Below the pieces are notes generated by a model. It searched no databases. It saw only the letters and a program-made list of their open reading frames with translations, and was not told the DNA's origin. A stretch of DNA of 64,000 nucleotides from Labia minor (taxonomy: Eukaryota > Arthropoda > Insecta > Dermaptera > Spongiphoridae): NCBI GenBank assembly GCA_963082975.1, contig OY720346.1:71477267-71541266 (forward strand). Direction: 5' to 3'. Positions 11,395-22,595 of the stretch are shown here, one piece after another (within the stretch, counting starts at the first letter, position 1; every line of letters begins with the position of its first letter). Position numbers and translations under genes: made by a program.

Positions 11395-11916
11395 TTGTTA
11401 TCGAATGCGTGTGTCCAATTTCCAAGCGCCAATGTCAAAAGAAGACGGAATGAAAGCAGATGGACCGGATTTGAATCGAGATCGCGACCAAGAAAAGAAC
11501 AAGACACTAGGCGAGAGAGAGAAGGAGCGAGCGTGGAGGAGTTGGTGATCGGACTGACTGACCGTTTGTCTCTTGCGACGACAGGAGGATGCGATGCGTG
11601 GGCGTGGGGGTGATGATGATCCGTCACTCAGGTAGTCCGACTCAATGGGAATGCACTCACCACTGTCTCGATTCACTTGGATATCCAAGAGCACCAGGCA
11701 CAAAGACGTGGTCAAGTGAGAGAAAAAGGCATACACACAGAGAGCGAAGAGAGTGAGAAAGGCAAGAAATGCCACCTGCGAGGACAGGAGCGGGCGCGTG
11801 CCCCAAGCCGACTGACGGGGCTCCAGATCTTCTCGATCCCCCTCCAGTAACTCCCACCCACCGAGTGCCTGTGGAGGGAAGAGCGAAGTGAGCGCGCGCC
11901 GCGGATTCTCCGACAA
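11395..11916 (-). CDS. Exon of an unidentified membrane protein in a GC-rich island
   Basis: This is the only strongly GC- and CpG-rich block in the left half of the window. The minus-strand frame stays open for about 172 codons. The best exon inside it is 11661-11868: acceptor cttccctccacag before 11868 and donor cagtg|gtgagtg after 11661, giving 208 nt starting in phase 0 (residues start ALGGWELLEGDREDLEPRQS). The exon holds one long or two close hydrophobic segments (VAFLAFLTLFALCVYAFF, then SLCLVLLDI), so the product is probably a membrane protein. Beyond the donor the frame continues as a Ser/Arg-rich stretch that may be intron or retained coding. No ATG begins this frame at 11916, so it is an internal exon or uses an upstream start. 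I do not recognise the family. A plus-strand frame at 11365-11613 is less convincing. Confidence 0.5.
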
Positions 11917-12198
11917 CTAAAAACATACCTATACCTCGTTCCCTATTAACTACCTTCCTACCTACCATGCTAATAATATTTTCATTTATATGACTAAAAA
12001 AGAAAAGAATTTCAATTAGTAAATTTTTACGATTCATTATTTTTCTCAAATTATTATTATTCTTCTAAATAAATATTTTATATTTATAATTGTGTTTTTC
12101 TATTTTTTAACTAAAGTAATTATTAAAAGTATATTTATATATATTTTTAATTTATTTTATAAATAAATACAATAAAAAATAAAAAATATTAAAAATAT

Positions 12199-13290
12199 AA
12201 CCTGGAGTGTCTCCACTCGACTATCTCGCAATTTGAATTGGATTAAATAACATATATTAATTTAAATTAAATTTAATTAATATATAAATTATAAATTAAA
12301 ATTAATAAATAATATTTATTAAATCAATGCATGTTTGGGTCTTTGTTGATGGGCCCACGTCACGTGTTAGCGCGTGAGATTTGCAGTGGTGAAAATTATA
12401 TTTATTTTACTAAAAAAATTATAATATAAATGAAATGAATATTAAATATTTATCATTTTATAGAAATAGAATTTTAAAGATAAAATTATTTACTCCTTTT
12501 TATTTTATATATTTGAAAATATTTATATATTTAGATTAGATTATTTAATAAATTGGTTCTATATTTGGAACAAATTGAAGAAGAAAAAGATAATGAAATT
12601 CTAAAAATTTATAGTATTACTTTAAATGAATTAAATGATAACAAAAGCTAGCAATATCTTTGAAGAGGAATATTTTTCGATATTTTAATTAAAAAAAAAA
12701 CAAAAAAAAAATTAAAAAAACAATACCTCCCTTACTATCGTCGATCGGTAAAAATCGAACCAAATTTATTAAATTAAAATTAAAATCAATTGCCTCATAA
12801 AATAGAATTGAAAAAGACAAATGGAAAATTCTGAATTTTACTATTAAACCAGCGCGTGTTTACCTCTGTGTTGATGGCACCACGTCAAGTGCTGGCGCAT
12901 GCAAAAAATAATTCCAGTACTTTCAGCGATACAATTAAGCTGAAATTCTATATAAAGCAGTTTTTTACAATTCTTAATCATATGAAAGTCTATCAAACAT
13001 ATATTATCTATATTTTTACGGTCAGTTTAGAGGAAAAAAAATGAAAACGTGGTAGGTAATGACCCGCTTCAGGATGAGCTACATTTCTCAAAAGTTGATA
13101 TAAAACTACGAATTTTGAATAATACCCGTGTACCAAATTTCATTATTCTAGCTCAAACCGTTTATGCGTAATCTTGTCTACAACAGACACACAGAAGTTT
13201 TTCTCAACCTTAGTGAAAATGATTCAGGGACCTTAAAACCTATAAAAACATCAAAATTTTCATCATCGCAATACCATCTCGTAATAATAT
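12199..13290 (+). repeat. Family A element carrying block X, copy 2
   Basis: Positions 12199-12388 are the A start (ctggagtgtctccactcgac, tatctcgcaatttgaattgg, then the cacgtcacgtgttagcgcgt block). Block X follows (12388-12845), then the rest of A (12846-13290) repeating the caccacgtcaagtgctggcg block. A piece of the family B end (caatacctcccttactatcg, about 12720-12759) lies inside X. The A start shows the CTGGAG-TGT-CTCCA hairpin typical of the family. Confidence 0.7.
12535..12651 (+). pseudogene. Captured exon-like frame in block X, copy 2
   Basis: Same 38-codon frame as 7283-7399, again preceded by a TTTAG acceptor-like end and ending in TAG after residues NELNDNKS. Open in both copies despite very AT-rich sequence. 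Parent gene unknown. Confidence 0.4.
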
Positions 13291-14152
13291 AAAATATATA
13301 TATTGTATTTAAATAAAATAGGGGTGGTTTTTATATCTATATAATATATACCTATCCCTGTATAAATAACTTTTTTATACATTTTAATGGAATAAATTAA
13401 TGTAAGTTTATGAATTTAATTCAATAACGATAACATTTAATAATTTTGTAATCACACCTGATTAGAAATGAGAGTGTAGTTATGCTTATAATAAAAAATT
13501 ATTCGGATATTAAATATTAATACAAGTGAAATAATTATATAATATTCATTTATTAATTAATTAATATATTAATTTATATCTAAGTGTTTGAAAGAATATT
13601 TATTTTATAATATTATATTCGATTTCTGCTTTCCCTTTTTGGGATTTGAATTTACATATATCTATTACTTTACTATATTAAATTAAATATTATATTACAA
13701 ATTACATTATAATATTTGATTTTGAGTGGTTTTTTATAGACAGAATGATATATATTTTTAGACAAAGTGAACTTTATTAAAACAAAATTCAAATATCAAT
13801 AGAAACAATATGGAATTTTAAAGGAAAAAAAAATTAAAATGAATATAAAAATAATCCTGATAATTTAATTTTAAATAAAAACATTATAAAAATATGTTAT
13901 TTATTAAAATTAATTTTAAAGAAATTAATAAAAAAAAACTTTTTAACATATATTAGATTTTTCCCGAAGTTTCCAGGACTTTTCTAAATGATATTGATTA
14001 TGCAAGTGGCTTATTATTATATTATGGGGTACTGAGTTCTTTTCGGAATCACAGAACACAAGTATACAAAATGTATAGAAAATATAAAATATAAAAAAAT
14101 TGTATATATAAATATAAATAAAACATTGTATTAACATCATTCATTTTTAAAT
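13291..14152. other. AT-rich spacer
   Basis: No gene or sibling repeat recognised; short frames have the biased composition expected by chance. Confidence 0.4.
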
Positions 14153-14531
14153 TAGTAATTCTCAACCTGGGCGATCGACATCTTAAAGAAGCGATTATTT
14201 GAATATATGATTTTTTTTTTTTTGGGGGGGGGGCGAAATCATTTTGAATTCTAATGAATTTTCGCTTTTTTTTAAATTTATTTAATATGGTTCTAAAAAA
14301 AATGTTTTTCGATTTTGGGTAGACCCCCTAAATTGATTTTGATTTTTTATAAAAAAAATTTTACCCTTTTTTAGAGCCTTATTGAAAAATTAAAAATGTT
14401 TCAAAAGCCATGTCGGAAAAACACGAAGACCCCCATTTTCATTTCATGGACCCCCAAATTTGATATTCGCTGCCCCTTGGAGGTTGAAATAGATCCCCAG
14501 GGGTCTATATAGACCACTTTGGGAACCTATG
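14153..14531 (+). mobile_element. Old hAT MITE
   Basis: Ends tagtaattctcaacctgg and gggaacctatg are decayed forms of CAGTGATTCTCAACC; flanks (ttttaaat, atttaaat) match at 7 of 8 bases. The body shows the family's features (gggggggcgaaatc, agacccccaaat, ccctttttt agagcc). Its poly-T site at about 14350-14365 is the empty version of the site where a B element sits in the sibling at 22596-23620. Confidence 0.65.
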
Positions 14532-14569
14532 ATTTAAATTCACAAATTTTAAAAATCCGTATTTTTGAA

Positions 14570-14770
14570 AAATTTAAAATATTTCTTTTTGATTATTGAA
14601 GTGTCATCGACTTTCAATATACGGTTCACATTGGGGCGGTATATAATATATACCTATCCCTGTATAAAGAACTTTTTTCGCTCAACTAAAAGTGGGGTAA
14701 AATCCATTTACAAAATATGAACGTTACAGACAAACAGAAAAGGGAAGTTAATAAAAAGCGTAGCCCCCTT
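14570..14770 (+). repeat. Dispersed repeat E, copy 2
   Basis: Opposite-strand match of 2960-3165, ending gacaaacagaaaagggaagt and taataaaaagcg. Interrupted by a short family-unrelated AT piece near 14640-14680. Confidence 0.5.
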
Positions 14771-14913
14771 TTATCAGAATTATTCTTTATACAATCATTT
14801 TTAATTTTTTAGAAGTTTTAAATAAATCAATATATTTCATTATCGTGTTTGATTTTTAACTTATTATTATTATTATACACAGACAAAAATATTTTATAAT
14901 AATTTAAGAAGAA

Positions 14914-15550
14914 ATAAGTTGACCTGTGGCCAGGTCCGAACCGACCGACTGTTTGAAATAAATTAATTTCCAGCTACAGAAACAATTTCAAATAATTTTA
15001 ATATATCTATTAATGTAATAAAAAACAGATATGGATACATAAATAATAAATATAAACATTTTTAATTTTATTTTATTTATAATATATATGCAAGACCAGG
15101 CTGTGTGACGTCATGAATGGCTGGATGACGTCATATAATTTTAAATCAAGAAAAAACTAATAAATATGATTTTTCTCGAGGATAAAACCAATACAAAGTG
15201 CATGATTCGTGGTGATATATAAAAAAATCTCCTTTGGTGTGAAAATAACCCTTTCCTTCCTATCGTCGATCGCTAATACTACCACTTCCGGTTTCCGGAA
15301 TTGCACCAAAAGTTGATCAATTCATTCCACTGATGCATTAAGTAAATATACCAAATTTCATCAAAATCGGTTGAGCCGTTCAGGCTGTACACATCTATAC
15401 GGACGGACGGACGGACAGACGGACAGACATCATGCTAAAAATACTTTTTTCTGTTTAGAAAATGCATGATTCGTGGAGATATGTAAAAATCTCCACATGT
15501 GAAATTTGGTGTGAAAACAATACCTCCCTTACAATCGTCGGTCGGTAGAA
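14914..15550 (+). mobile_element. Family B element (HINE-like), copy 1
   Basis: Starts aagttgacctgtggccaggt (a GACCT/AGGTC hairpin) followed by ccgaaccgaccgac; ends cttacaatcgtcggtcggta, so ACCGACCGACG is inverted at the two ends but offset by the hairpin on the left. Between lie paired atgacgtcat sites, the core accaaatttcatcaaaatcg followed by a (GGAC/AGAC)n microsatellite at about 15400-15427, and acatcatgctaaaaatac. No coding capacity. Confidence 0.75.
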
Positions 15551-16117
15551 ATAATGTAATTCGATTAATCTTTTATTCATTAATAATATTGTACAATATG
15601 AAAGTTTAATAATATTAATGTTTAATAAAAGAATATTTTAAATTAATATATTATCTTGAAAAAAAAAAAATTAAAATATTTTTACATTGTGAAGTTACCT
15701 TTGTAAATGAAAATCTATCAATTTCGATTAATTATTTTATTATAGCATATAAAATCTTATTAAGAAGAAATATAAACTATAAATAATCTATACAAGGAAG
15801 GAAATACCAGAAAATATTTTTTATTTTAAAAAGGTAGAAAATTATAAATTGTAAAAAAAATGTTGAATTAATTTTCCTCAATAACAGGCATTTTATTGAA
15901 ATTTGTTTAATAAATAAATTTTAAAAAAATATCAAGTGAGATAAATAATGCTTAAATTATTATCAGTATAATTATTATTATGTATTATTACTTAAGGGCA
16001 TATACTATAATAAATAAACAAAAAAAATTATAAATAAATAGGTAACTATAAATTAATATTAGAAATCGAAAAACATTCAAATCTTGACTAACTTTTTCAG
16101 TTGTTATAAACAAACTA
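15551..16117. other. AT-rich spacer
   Basis: Nothing recognised beyond A/T runs. Confidence 0.4.
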
Positions 16118-16262
16118 CTAATCTAAAATGGCTGGTAATGTCAACATATGAGAAATATATGTATACCAACATAACAAAAAAAAATTTCGATAATCAAATG
16201 TACACAGCCCGCGAAAATTCAAAATTAGCCTTTTCTTATAAACAGACCTCGTATATTATATA
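16118..16262. mobile_element. Mariner relic; unoccupied sibling of the hAT target
   Basis: Matches 26075-26149 plus 28836-28880 (ctactaat, aaaatggctg, taatgtcaacatatgagaaa, cagcccg, gaaaattcaaaatt) and continues into mariner-end sequence (agacctcgta). It lacks the 2.7-kb hAT that interrupts the sibling, so it shows the pre-insertion site. Confidence 0.6.
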
Positions 16263-16357
16263 TAGATTAGAATTAAAACTATTGAGGTTTATTAATTTAG
16301 AACATAAATATATGTATAATTTACCAGTAAGATTAAGATATATAGTTAACATTGAGA

Positions 16358-16929
16358 CAGTGATGTATTGGTAAAATAAGAAGTAAGGGAACGCATAGTG
16401 GGGGCCAAAAATTCCTATTTATCAGTAAACTATTTTTTTTCATATAAGTTTTTATTTTTTGTTATTCTTACTATACAAAATATTAACGAACCCAAAAAAA
16501 GAAATTTTAACAGTAGATTTAAGTGTCGGGACATGAAAAAGTACTGGAACGCGTTCCGGTTCTGAAAAAATCTGGAGTGTCTCCACTCGACTATCTCGCA
16601 ATTTGAATTGGAATAAATATATTATATTAAATTATAAATAAAAATTATATAAATTAAATTTAATTAATTATAAATTAAAATTAATAGATAATATTTATTA
16701 AACCAGCGCATGTTGGTGGCACCACGTCACGTGTTGGAGCGTGAGATTTTCAGTGTTAAAAAATTAATTCTGGTACTTTCAGCGATTCAATCAAGCTGAA
16801 ATTCTATATATAGCAGTTTTATACAATTATTAATCATGTGAAAAAGTATCAAACATATATCTTTATTTTTACGGTCACTTTAGAAGAAAAAACGTCGTTC
16901 CCCCGCGTTCCCCTCCCAATACACCACTG
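16358..16929 (+). mobile_element. hAT MITE with a family A insertion
   Basis: Inverted ends cagtgatgtattgg and ccaatacaccactg, with an exact 8-bp duplication CATTGAGA on both sides. The sibling at 23721-23990 is uninterrupted; here the copy is split after ccggttctgaaaaaa by a truncated A element (about 16571-16898) before cgttcccccgcgttcccc. Confidence 0.85.
16571..16898 (+). repeat. Family A element, copy 3 (truncated)
   Basis: Starts tctggagtgtctccactcga and runs to acggtcactttagaagaaaa; the core and microsatellite half is missing. Confidence 0.75.
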
Positions 16930-16937
16930 CATTGAGA

Positions 16938-18556
16938 ATATATATAGGTACCAGTAGATGTGTATTTTTTAAGTAACTTGCTACAATTGAATTGACTCCC
17001 AAGTGAATACCGTCATGATCATTTCAATAGAATTAACAATTATTTATCATAAAAATTAATCGTAGTCAAGAATATTAGATCATTTATTTCCCTAGAAATG
17101 AAACATTATTTTTTTTAATCAGCACACATATTCCATTTAATCCACGCAAGTTTAATGAATAATACAATTATAATGCTTTTAACACAATTGAGTCGAATCT
17201 CAATTTCATTAGTGAAAATGTTGATAATAGTCAAAATTAAATTGTATTTAATATAGTAAAAGTGCTGGTTTTTTTTTCTATAAACCTGATTCGTATCCGT
17301 TAGGTATTTTCAGTATGATATTCTCAAAGGGCCCAACGACAATGAATAATTAAACCACTTAACCTTTTCTGGAATTGCTAATTGCTCTTTTGTGTATTGA
17401 TCAAAACATCAATGACCTTTGCGTTGAAATAAAACAACAACAGCAACAACAACAACAACAACAAAAAACAGCGAGTTTAAAAAAAAGCAACAATAAAGCA
17501 GCCCTTCAGAAAGGGTGTCTGTCTATGATTTATTATATCTTTCATGAATAATAGACACGATATCTTTTACCTGCTAATTAAAATAAACTGGGCTTGGAAT
17601 CTAATTCAACCTTTCTATAGCTTATTTAATTAAAAATCAGTTTGATTAATTTTTTTTTTATTAGATTTTCATAATAGAATGAAGAGGTCAATGTAGTCTT
17701 ATTTTTAAATCAAAAGCTAACTTTTGTAAATAACACCCAGCGATCGATTTTTTTTTTTTTTTTTTTTTTTTTTGTTGCAAATTATTTTAAGTAATTACTT
17801 TATAAATGTATATACTCTATTATAAATTATTTAATATATAAAAGTGTGATTTGAAGAATTAGAGATAAATTTTAGATGTTCAAATTGTTTATTCTATTTC
17901 ATAATTGAATTTATTTTAAATTTGATGATAGGAAGAATTAATTAAAAGAATGAATTAATCAAACTGATCTCAAAAGTTTTTGGCATGAACAAGCAATTTG
18001 CTTCAGCTGTGTTTATTATTTACCAGCTCCATCCAATGCATACCTTCTCTAATCTCATTAATAATGAATTTAATAGGTATGCATTTGAATCACCACACCC
18101 TTTCTTGAATTGTATCATTATGAAGATGTATCGAAGATGTTTAGAGATCACATCTGATAATGGTAATGGTAATAATAATAATAATAATAATATACTATTA
18201 TATAAGATATCTCAAAAATTAATTTTTCAAAAACTTTGATTCTATTCTCGTTCTTTTAATGTTATCAACTATTTAATTAATACGTCAAATAAATATTAAT
18301 TTAATTTCGATAAGATGGCAATAAATAAATGTAATTATATTTGTAATAACGTAATATTACGGTATAAGACACAGATTTTTCATCCACAGGTGGAAACCTC
18401 TGTACACATTATAAACTTGATAATAAATAATATTCACATTAAGAAACTATTTCAAATTGATTAATATAATTTGTAGTATCAACTATTGAATTGAACTTTT
18501 GGTTTGGAATTAATATTAAATAAAACATCATCTATTGAAAATAAAGTGAAGCATAT
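16938..18556. other. Spacer with microsatellites, no gene seen
   Basis: Contains a (CAA)n run (about 17428-17466), a long poly-T (17750-17774) and an (AAT)n run (18174-18191). Positions 16960-17560 are somewhat less AT-rich and may be conserved noncoding DNA; no frame stands out. The frame at 17985-18239 ends in an Asn repeat from the microsatellite and has no recognisable domain. Confidence 0.3.
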
Positions 18557-18564
18557 CCTTAACG

Positions 18565-19218
18565 CAGTGATTCTCAACTTTTGTGTACCGCGAGATTTTC
18601 AAAAATGTACCGCGAGATTATCAAAATATGCCGCCAAATTATATTACAAATGAGAAATGAAAGAGGCTCTTAAACATTTCCGACTTTTTCCTATATCGTC
18701 AGAGAAAATTTTCGATGTCGAGATTTTGAAGTTTTTATACGTTTTGAATAAAGATATATGTTTGATAGCTTTTCACATGATTAAAAATTGTATAAAACTG
18801 CTATATATAGAATATCAGATTGATTGAATAGCTGAAAGTACCAGAATTAATTTTTTAACACTGCAAATCTCACGCGCCAGCACGTGACGTGGTGCCATCA
18901 ACATAGAGCCAAACATGCGCTGGTTTAATAAATATTATTTATTTATTTTAATTTATAATTTATAATTAATTAAATTTAATTTAAATATAATAGATTATGT
19001 TATTTAATCCAATTCAAATTGCGAGATAGTCCAGTGGAGACACTCCAGCTTATTTTCTAAATTTTTTCAATTTGGTTCTAAAAAAAAAAAAGGTAAACAG
19101 TTTTTGGGACCATTTTTTCAATATGGTAAACATTTACACTTATCTTTTTCTTTGTGTGCCGCCAAATTTTTAAACCGTTAAAAGTGTGCCGCGGTAAAAA
19201 AAAAGGTTGAAATCACTG
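18565..19218 (+). mobile_element. hAT MITE with a family A insertion
   Basis: Ends cagtgattctcaac and gttgaaatcactg with an exact 8-bp duplication CCTTAACG. The body has the accgcgagatt/gtgccgcggt motifs of the sibling at 58445-58798. A minus-strand A element (about 18691-19051) sits in its internal T run. Confidence 0.88.
18691..19051 (-). repeat. Family A element, copy 4
   Basis: Reads on the minus strand from gctggagtgtctccactgga through the cacgtcacgtgctggcgcgt block and jumps to the tail (tctcgacatcgaaaattttc, ctgacgatatagg), so the core and microsatellite are deleted. Confidence 0.75.
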
Positions 19219-19226
19219 CCTTAACG

Positions 19227-20112
19227 TTTTCAATAAGAAACTAACCTTAAAATGCAAGAACGCTTACCTCGTGTTTTAAAAAATTCATAATTATAATATC
19301 AATGCAGCGATTGGTCTCTGTTTCATGGTTAACCAATCCAGAGGAGGCTCTTCTTGATATTTATCGATATCTCGAGTTTAATTTGAATTTAAAAAGTTTA
19401 TTTTGATAATAAATCTATCAAATGGTCAATTACTGGTACGTTTACCTTAAATTCAATTTAATTTAATTTTATTTAATTTGGTTCTTTGAAATTTATTTGG
19501 ACTAGTTTTTGAAAACGATATTAATCAACTGGCCTCCTTTATTGGTTAAAAATAAAATTGTCAAGCGAGATAAAAACATCAAAGATGGCGGGGCTGTGTA
19601 TACTATATAATTATAAAGTAATTAATATAATATACTATATAAAAAATATATTTTAATAATTTGTTGAAATAAATTAGGTGATATTATCAATATATTAATA
19701 ATGATATATATTACACTGTCACTTTGTTCCGTATGAGTATTTAAAATAATTCAAAATATATTTATTTATTATTAGTATTAAGTTTAATTTAATTAAAATC
19801 GTCGATTTTTTCTGGTGGATCAAATTCACAATTAAATTCTCTCCTACTAACCTATATCAAAAGAAAGGCACATATGAAGGAGGTTTTTAGGAGTCGCATC
19901 AAATTTCTAAATACATAGGTACAAAACAATAAGTAATAAATAAAAAGTTAACCCAACAAAAAAATCACAAAAATTCATAAATCTTTAAATGAAAGATGAA
20001 AGGAGACAATAGAAATTTGTCCTTTAAAATAATTTAATGAAATTCATACACTAACGCTACAGTGTGTAATTATATTTTTCATTCTAAATAACAAATAATA
20101 CAAATATAAAAT
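19227..20112. other. AT-rich spacer
   Basis: No gene or sibling repeat recognised. Positions 19310-19380 and 19550-19600 are slightly GC-richer without a clear frame. Confidence 0.35.
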
Positions 20113-20746
20113 AAGTTGACCTGTGGCCAGGTCCGAACCGACCGACGGTTTGAAATAAATTAATTTCCAGCTACAGAAACAATTTCAAATAATTTTAATA
20201 TATCTATTAATGTAATAAGAAACAGATAGGCATACATAAATAATAAATATAAACATTTTTAATTTTATTTTATTTATAATATATATGCAAGACCAGGCTG
20301 TGACGTCATGAATGGCTGGATGACGTCATATAATTTTAAATCAAGAAAAAACTAATAAATATGATTTTTCTCGAGGATAAAACCAATACAAAGTGCATGA
20401 TTCGTGGTGATATATAAAAAAATCTCCTTTGGTGTGAAAATAACCCTTTCCTTCCTATCGTCGATCGCTGATACTACCACTTCCGGTTTCCGGAATTGCA
20501 CCAAAAGTTGATCAATTCATCCCACTGATGCATTAAGTAAATATACCAAATTTCATCAAAATCGGTTGAGCCGTTCAGGCTGTACACATCTATACGGACG
20601 GACGGACAGACGGACGGACAGACATCATGCTAAAAATACTTTTTTCTGTTTAGAAAATGCATGATTCGTGGAGATATGTAAAAATCTCCACATGTGAAAT
20701 TTAGTGTGAAAACAATACCTCCCTTACTATCGTCGGTCGGTAAAAA
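20113..20746 (+). mobile_element. Family B element (HINE-like), copy 2
   Basis: Nearly identical to the copy at 14914: hairpin plus ACCGACCGACG at the left, core and (GGAC/AGAC)n at about 20550-20622, and cgtcggtcggtaaaaa at the right. The close match implies recent spread. Confidence 0.8.
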
Positions 20747-20881
20747 ATTTAAAAAATGTTTTTTTTCATGGACTAAAAAGAATAAAATAATTTTTCTATA
20801 AGCAAGTTTATGAATGAATTGCTTCATATTCAACGAAAAACGTTGGGCGCAATTCAATTATATTTCTTGTATACCTTCTAG

Positions 20882-21190
20882 CAGTGGCGTAAGGTGAGGT
20901 TCTTGCGCCTGGGGGCAACTGAGAAATCAGCGCCCCCTTTCGTGTATATATATATATATATATATATAATTTAATTTTTTTTAAGGAATATTAATCACGA
21001 ATAACGAAACAGGTTTAACAGATTTTAATAAGCGTATAAATAATATTTATTGACTTACACAAAATACAGTTTAACTTTAAATATTAATTCTTCTTTTGTT
21101 CCAAATTGGCTTCCCTAATTTTGCGCTCCCTAAATTTGGCGCCCGGGGACATATGTCCCCCCCCCCCTGCTCCCCCTAGTTACGCCACTG
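20882..21190 (+). mobile_element. hAT MITE
   Basis: Ends cagtggcgtaa and ttacgccactg, exact 8-bp duplication CCTTCTAG at 20874-20881 and 21191-21198. Body has gcgccccc and complementary gggggcaact near the ends and a TA run in the middle. Confidence 0.88.
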
Positions 21191-21198
21191 CCTTCTAG

Positions 21199-21597
21199 GG
21201 AGCCATTGAAATATTTATAAAAATTTATAAAAAAAGTGTATCTAAATTTAAAGTTGATGAAAAATCCATTTCAATTTTTCAAAAGAGCGAACAGATAGAG
21301 AGACAGACACCAAGTGAAGTTGAGAAAAACGTTATAATATATTATAATAATATAATAATAATAATAATAATATAAAAAGGGACCTTTTCAAAGCCTTAAA
21401 AATAGCTAATACAGATGTCCATAGCCTGTTTGATTAAAAAAAAAATTCCAGAGATAATTCTATTAAGCATATCATAATTTGATCATAAGATGATGAAAAA
21501 TCGATTTCAATTTGTCATAAGAGCGAACAGACAGACATGAAGCGATGTTGATAAAAACGTTATAATATAAAAATATTTTATATGTATAAAAAAAAGC
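21199..21597. repeat. Two copies of an (AGAC)n-associated repeat core
   Basis: About 21240-21340 and 21480-21570 both read caatttttcaaaagagcgaa-like sequence, then agacagacagac, then gttgaaaaacgttataat-like sequence; a third copy is at 47670-47755. Each has a conserved core followed by an AGAC microsatellite, like the A and B cores. Confidence 0.45.
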
Positions 21598-22072
21598 GGT
21601 GCGTGTACTTATGTACGCGCGTGAGAAGTTATACTTCTTTGGCATCATTAAAAAAAAATTGAAAATTAATATATTTATATAATAAAATATATTTAATATA
21701 TACATTTAATATAAATTTAAATAATATAATAATATATTATTAATAATAATATATAATAATAAGTATTTAACATTAATAATTTAATAATATTTAGTGTTAA
21801 TTATATTAAATAATTAATTTATATCAATAAATAATACATACGGATAGTTAACCTCAAAAGTATATAAGCACATTTTTTGTTTTCACTAATATTCACAAAT
21901 AGTAAGTAATATCAATCAAAATATTCAATTTAAATCACTACTGAATATAATTTATTAGCACACATATATAATTCGAAATGAAATGTTCAAGCGGTCCATT
22001 AGAAACAACACAAATGAAACGAAATGTTGACATCTATCTATCTATCTATTTATTTGGTCTGGTATTAGATTG

Positions 22073-22075
<3 letters not shown>

Positions 22076-22119
<44 letters not shown>
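22076..22119. repeat. (TA)n microsatellite
   Basis: Long TA run next to a short (TATC)n array at about 22034-22050. Confidence 0.95.
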
Positions 22120-22120
<1 letters not shown>

Positions 22121-22261
22121 TCTTGGAATTATTATAATTTTCTACACACCTTAGATTAGATATGACATCAAGAATTCAACAAGATTCTTCATATTTTGTG
22201 TTTAATTAAAAAATTGTTAATAATCTATCCATGGGATGGCATATATGGTTAAAATAAGATA

Positions 22262-22370
22262 ATAATGTTGGGGATTCGTCATAGCCTAGTGGGTAGAGCG
22301 CTCGCTTGCTTTGAGCGCTATGACGTAGTCGAAGAGAGACATGGTAGGTTCGAATCCTACTTCAGGCAAA
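22262..22370 (+). repeat. tRNA-derived SINE-like segment with A and B boxes
   Basis: A box tagcctagtgggtagagc (22282-22299) and B box ggttcgaatcc (22347-22357) match pol III promoters. The D-arm side and T arm are well kept, while the anticodon region is enlarged (gacgtagtcgaagagaga), so this is a tRNA-derived repeat head, not a functional tRNA. Confidence 0.65.
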
Positions 22371-22595
22371 TAAAAATTTATTTTTCTGGAAAAACAAAAA
22401 AACTGTTAATTTTTCGTGTCACACATCTTAAAATTTCACTCCCCATCAATTTTCCATAACGCGCCTAAAGAAGTATAACTTCAAAAAATTTTGTTTACAC
22501 TTCTAATTACTGCAGCAATTGAAGTATATTCGTTCAGTAAATTGAAATTGTTTAAAAATTATTAAAATTATTTAAATTTTTTTGTTAATTTAAAT

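Larger units (their letters stand above)
21598..22483 (-). mobile_element. Family H element (HINE-like), copy 1
   Basis: On the minus strand it begins at 22483 with gaagttatacttctttaggc and ends with gaagtataacttc followed by the hairpin cgcgcgtacataagtacacg at 21600-21628. The end motif is therefore inverted but offset by a hairpin at one end. A (TATC)n and (TA)n block (about 22034-22119) lies centrally, and a tRNA-like SINE segment (22262-22370) lies inside. Its start resembles that of the element at 41775. Confidence 0.5.

Noticed and set aside
13943-14140. 65-codon frame on the minus strand
   Set aside because: Tyr/Ile run from TA repeats and no domain.
15110-15145. Paired tgacgtca sites as a host CRE enhancer
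   Set aside because: They belong to every B and many C copies, so they are part of the repeats; host regulation cannot be inferred.
14914-15550. CRISPR-like array in the cggacggacaga repeats of family B
   Set aside because: Simple tetranucleotide microsatellite without spacers, in a eukaryotic repeat.
22262-22370. A functional tRNA gene
   Set aside because: A and B boxes are good but the anticodon region is too long and acceptor pairing is not evident; better read as a tRNA-derived repeat.
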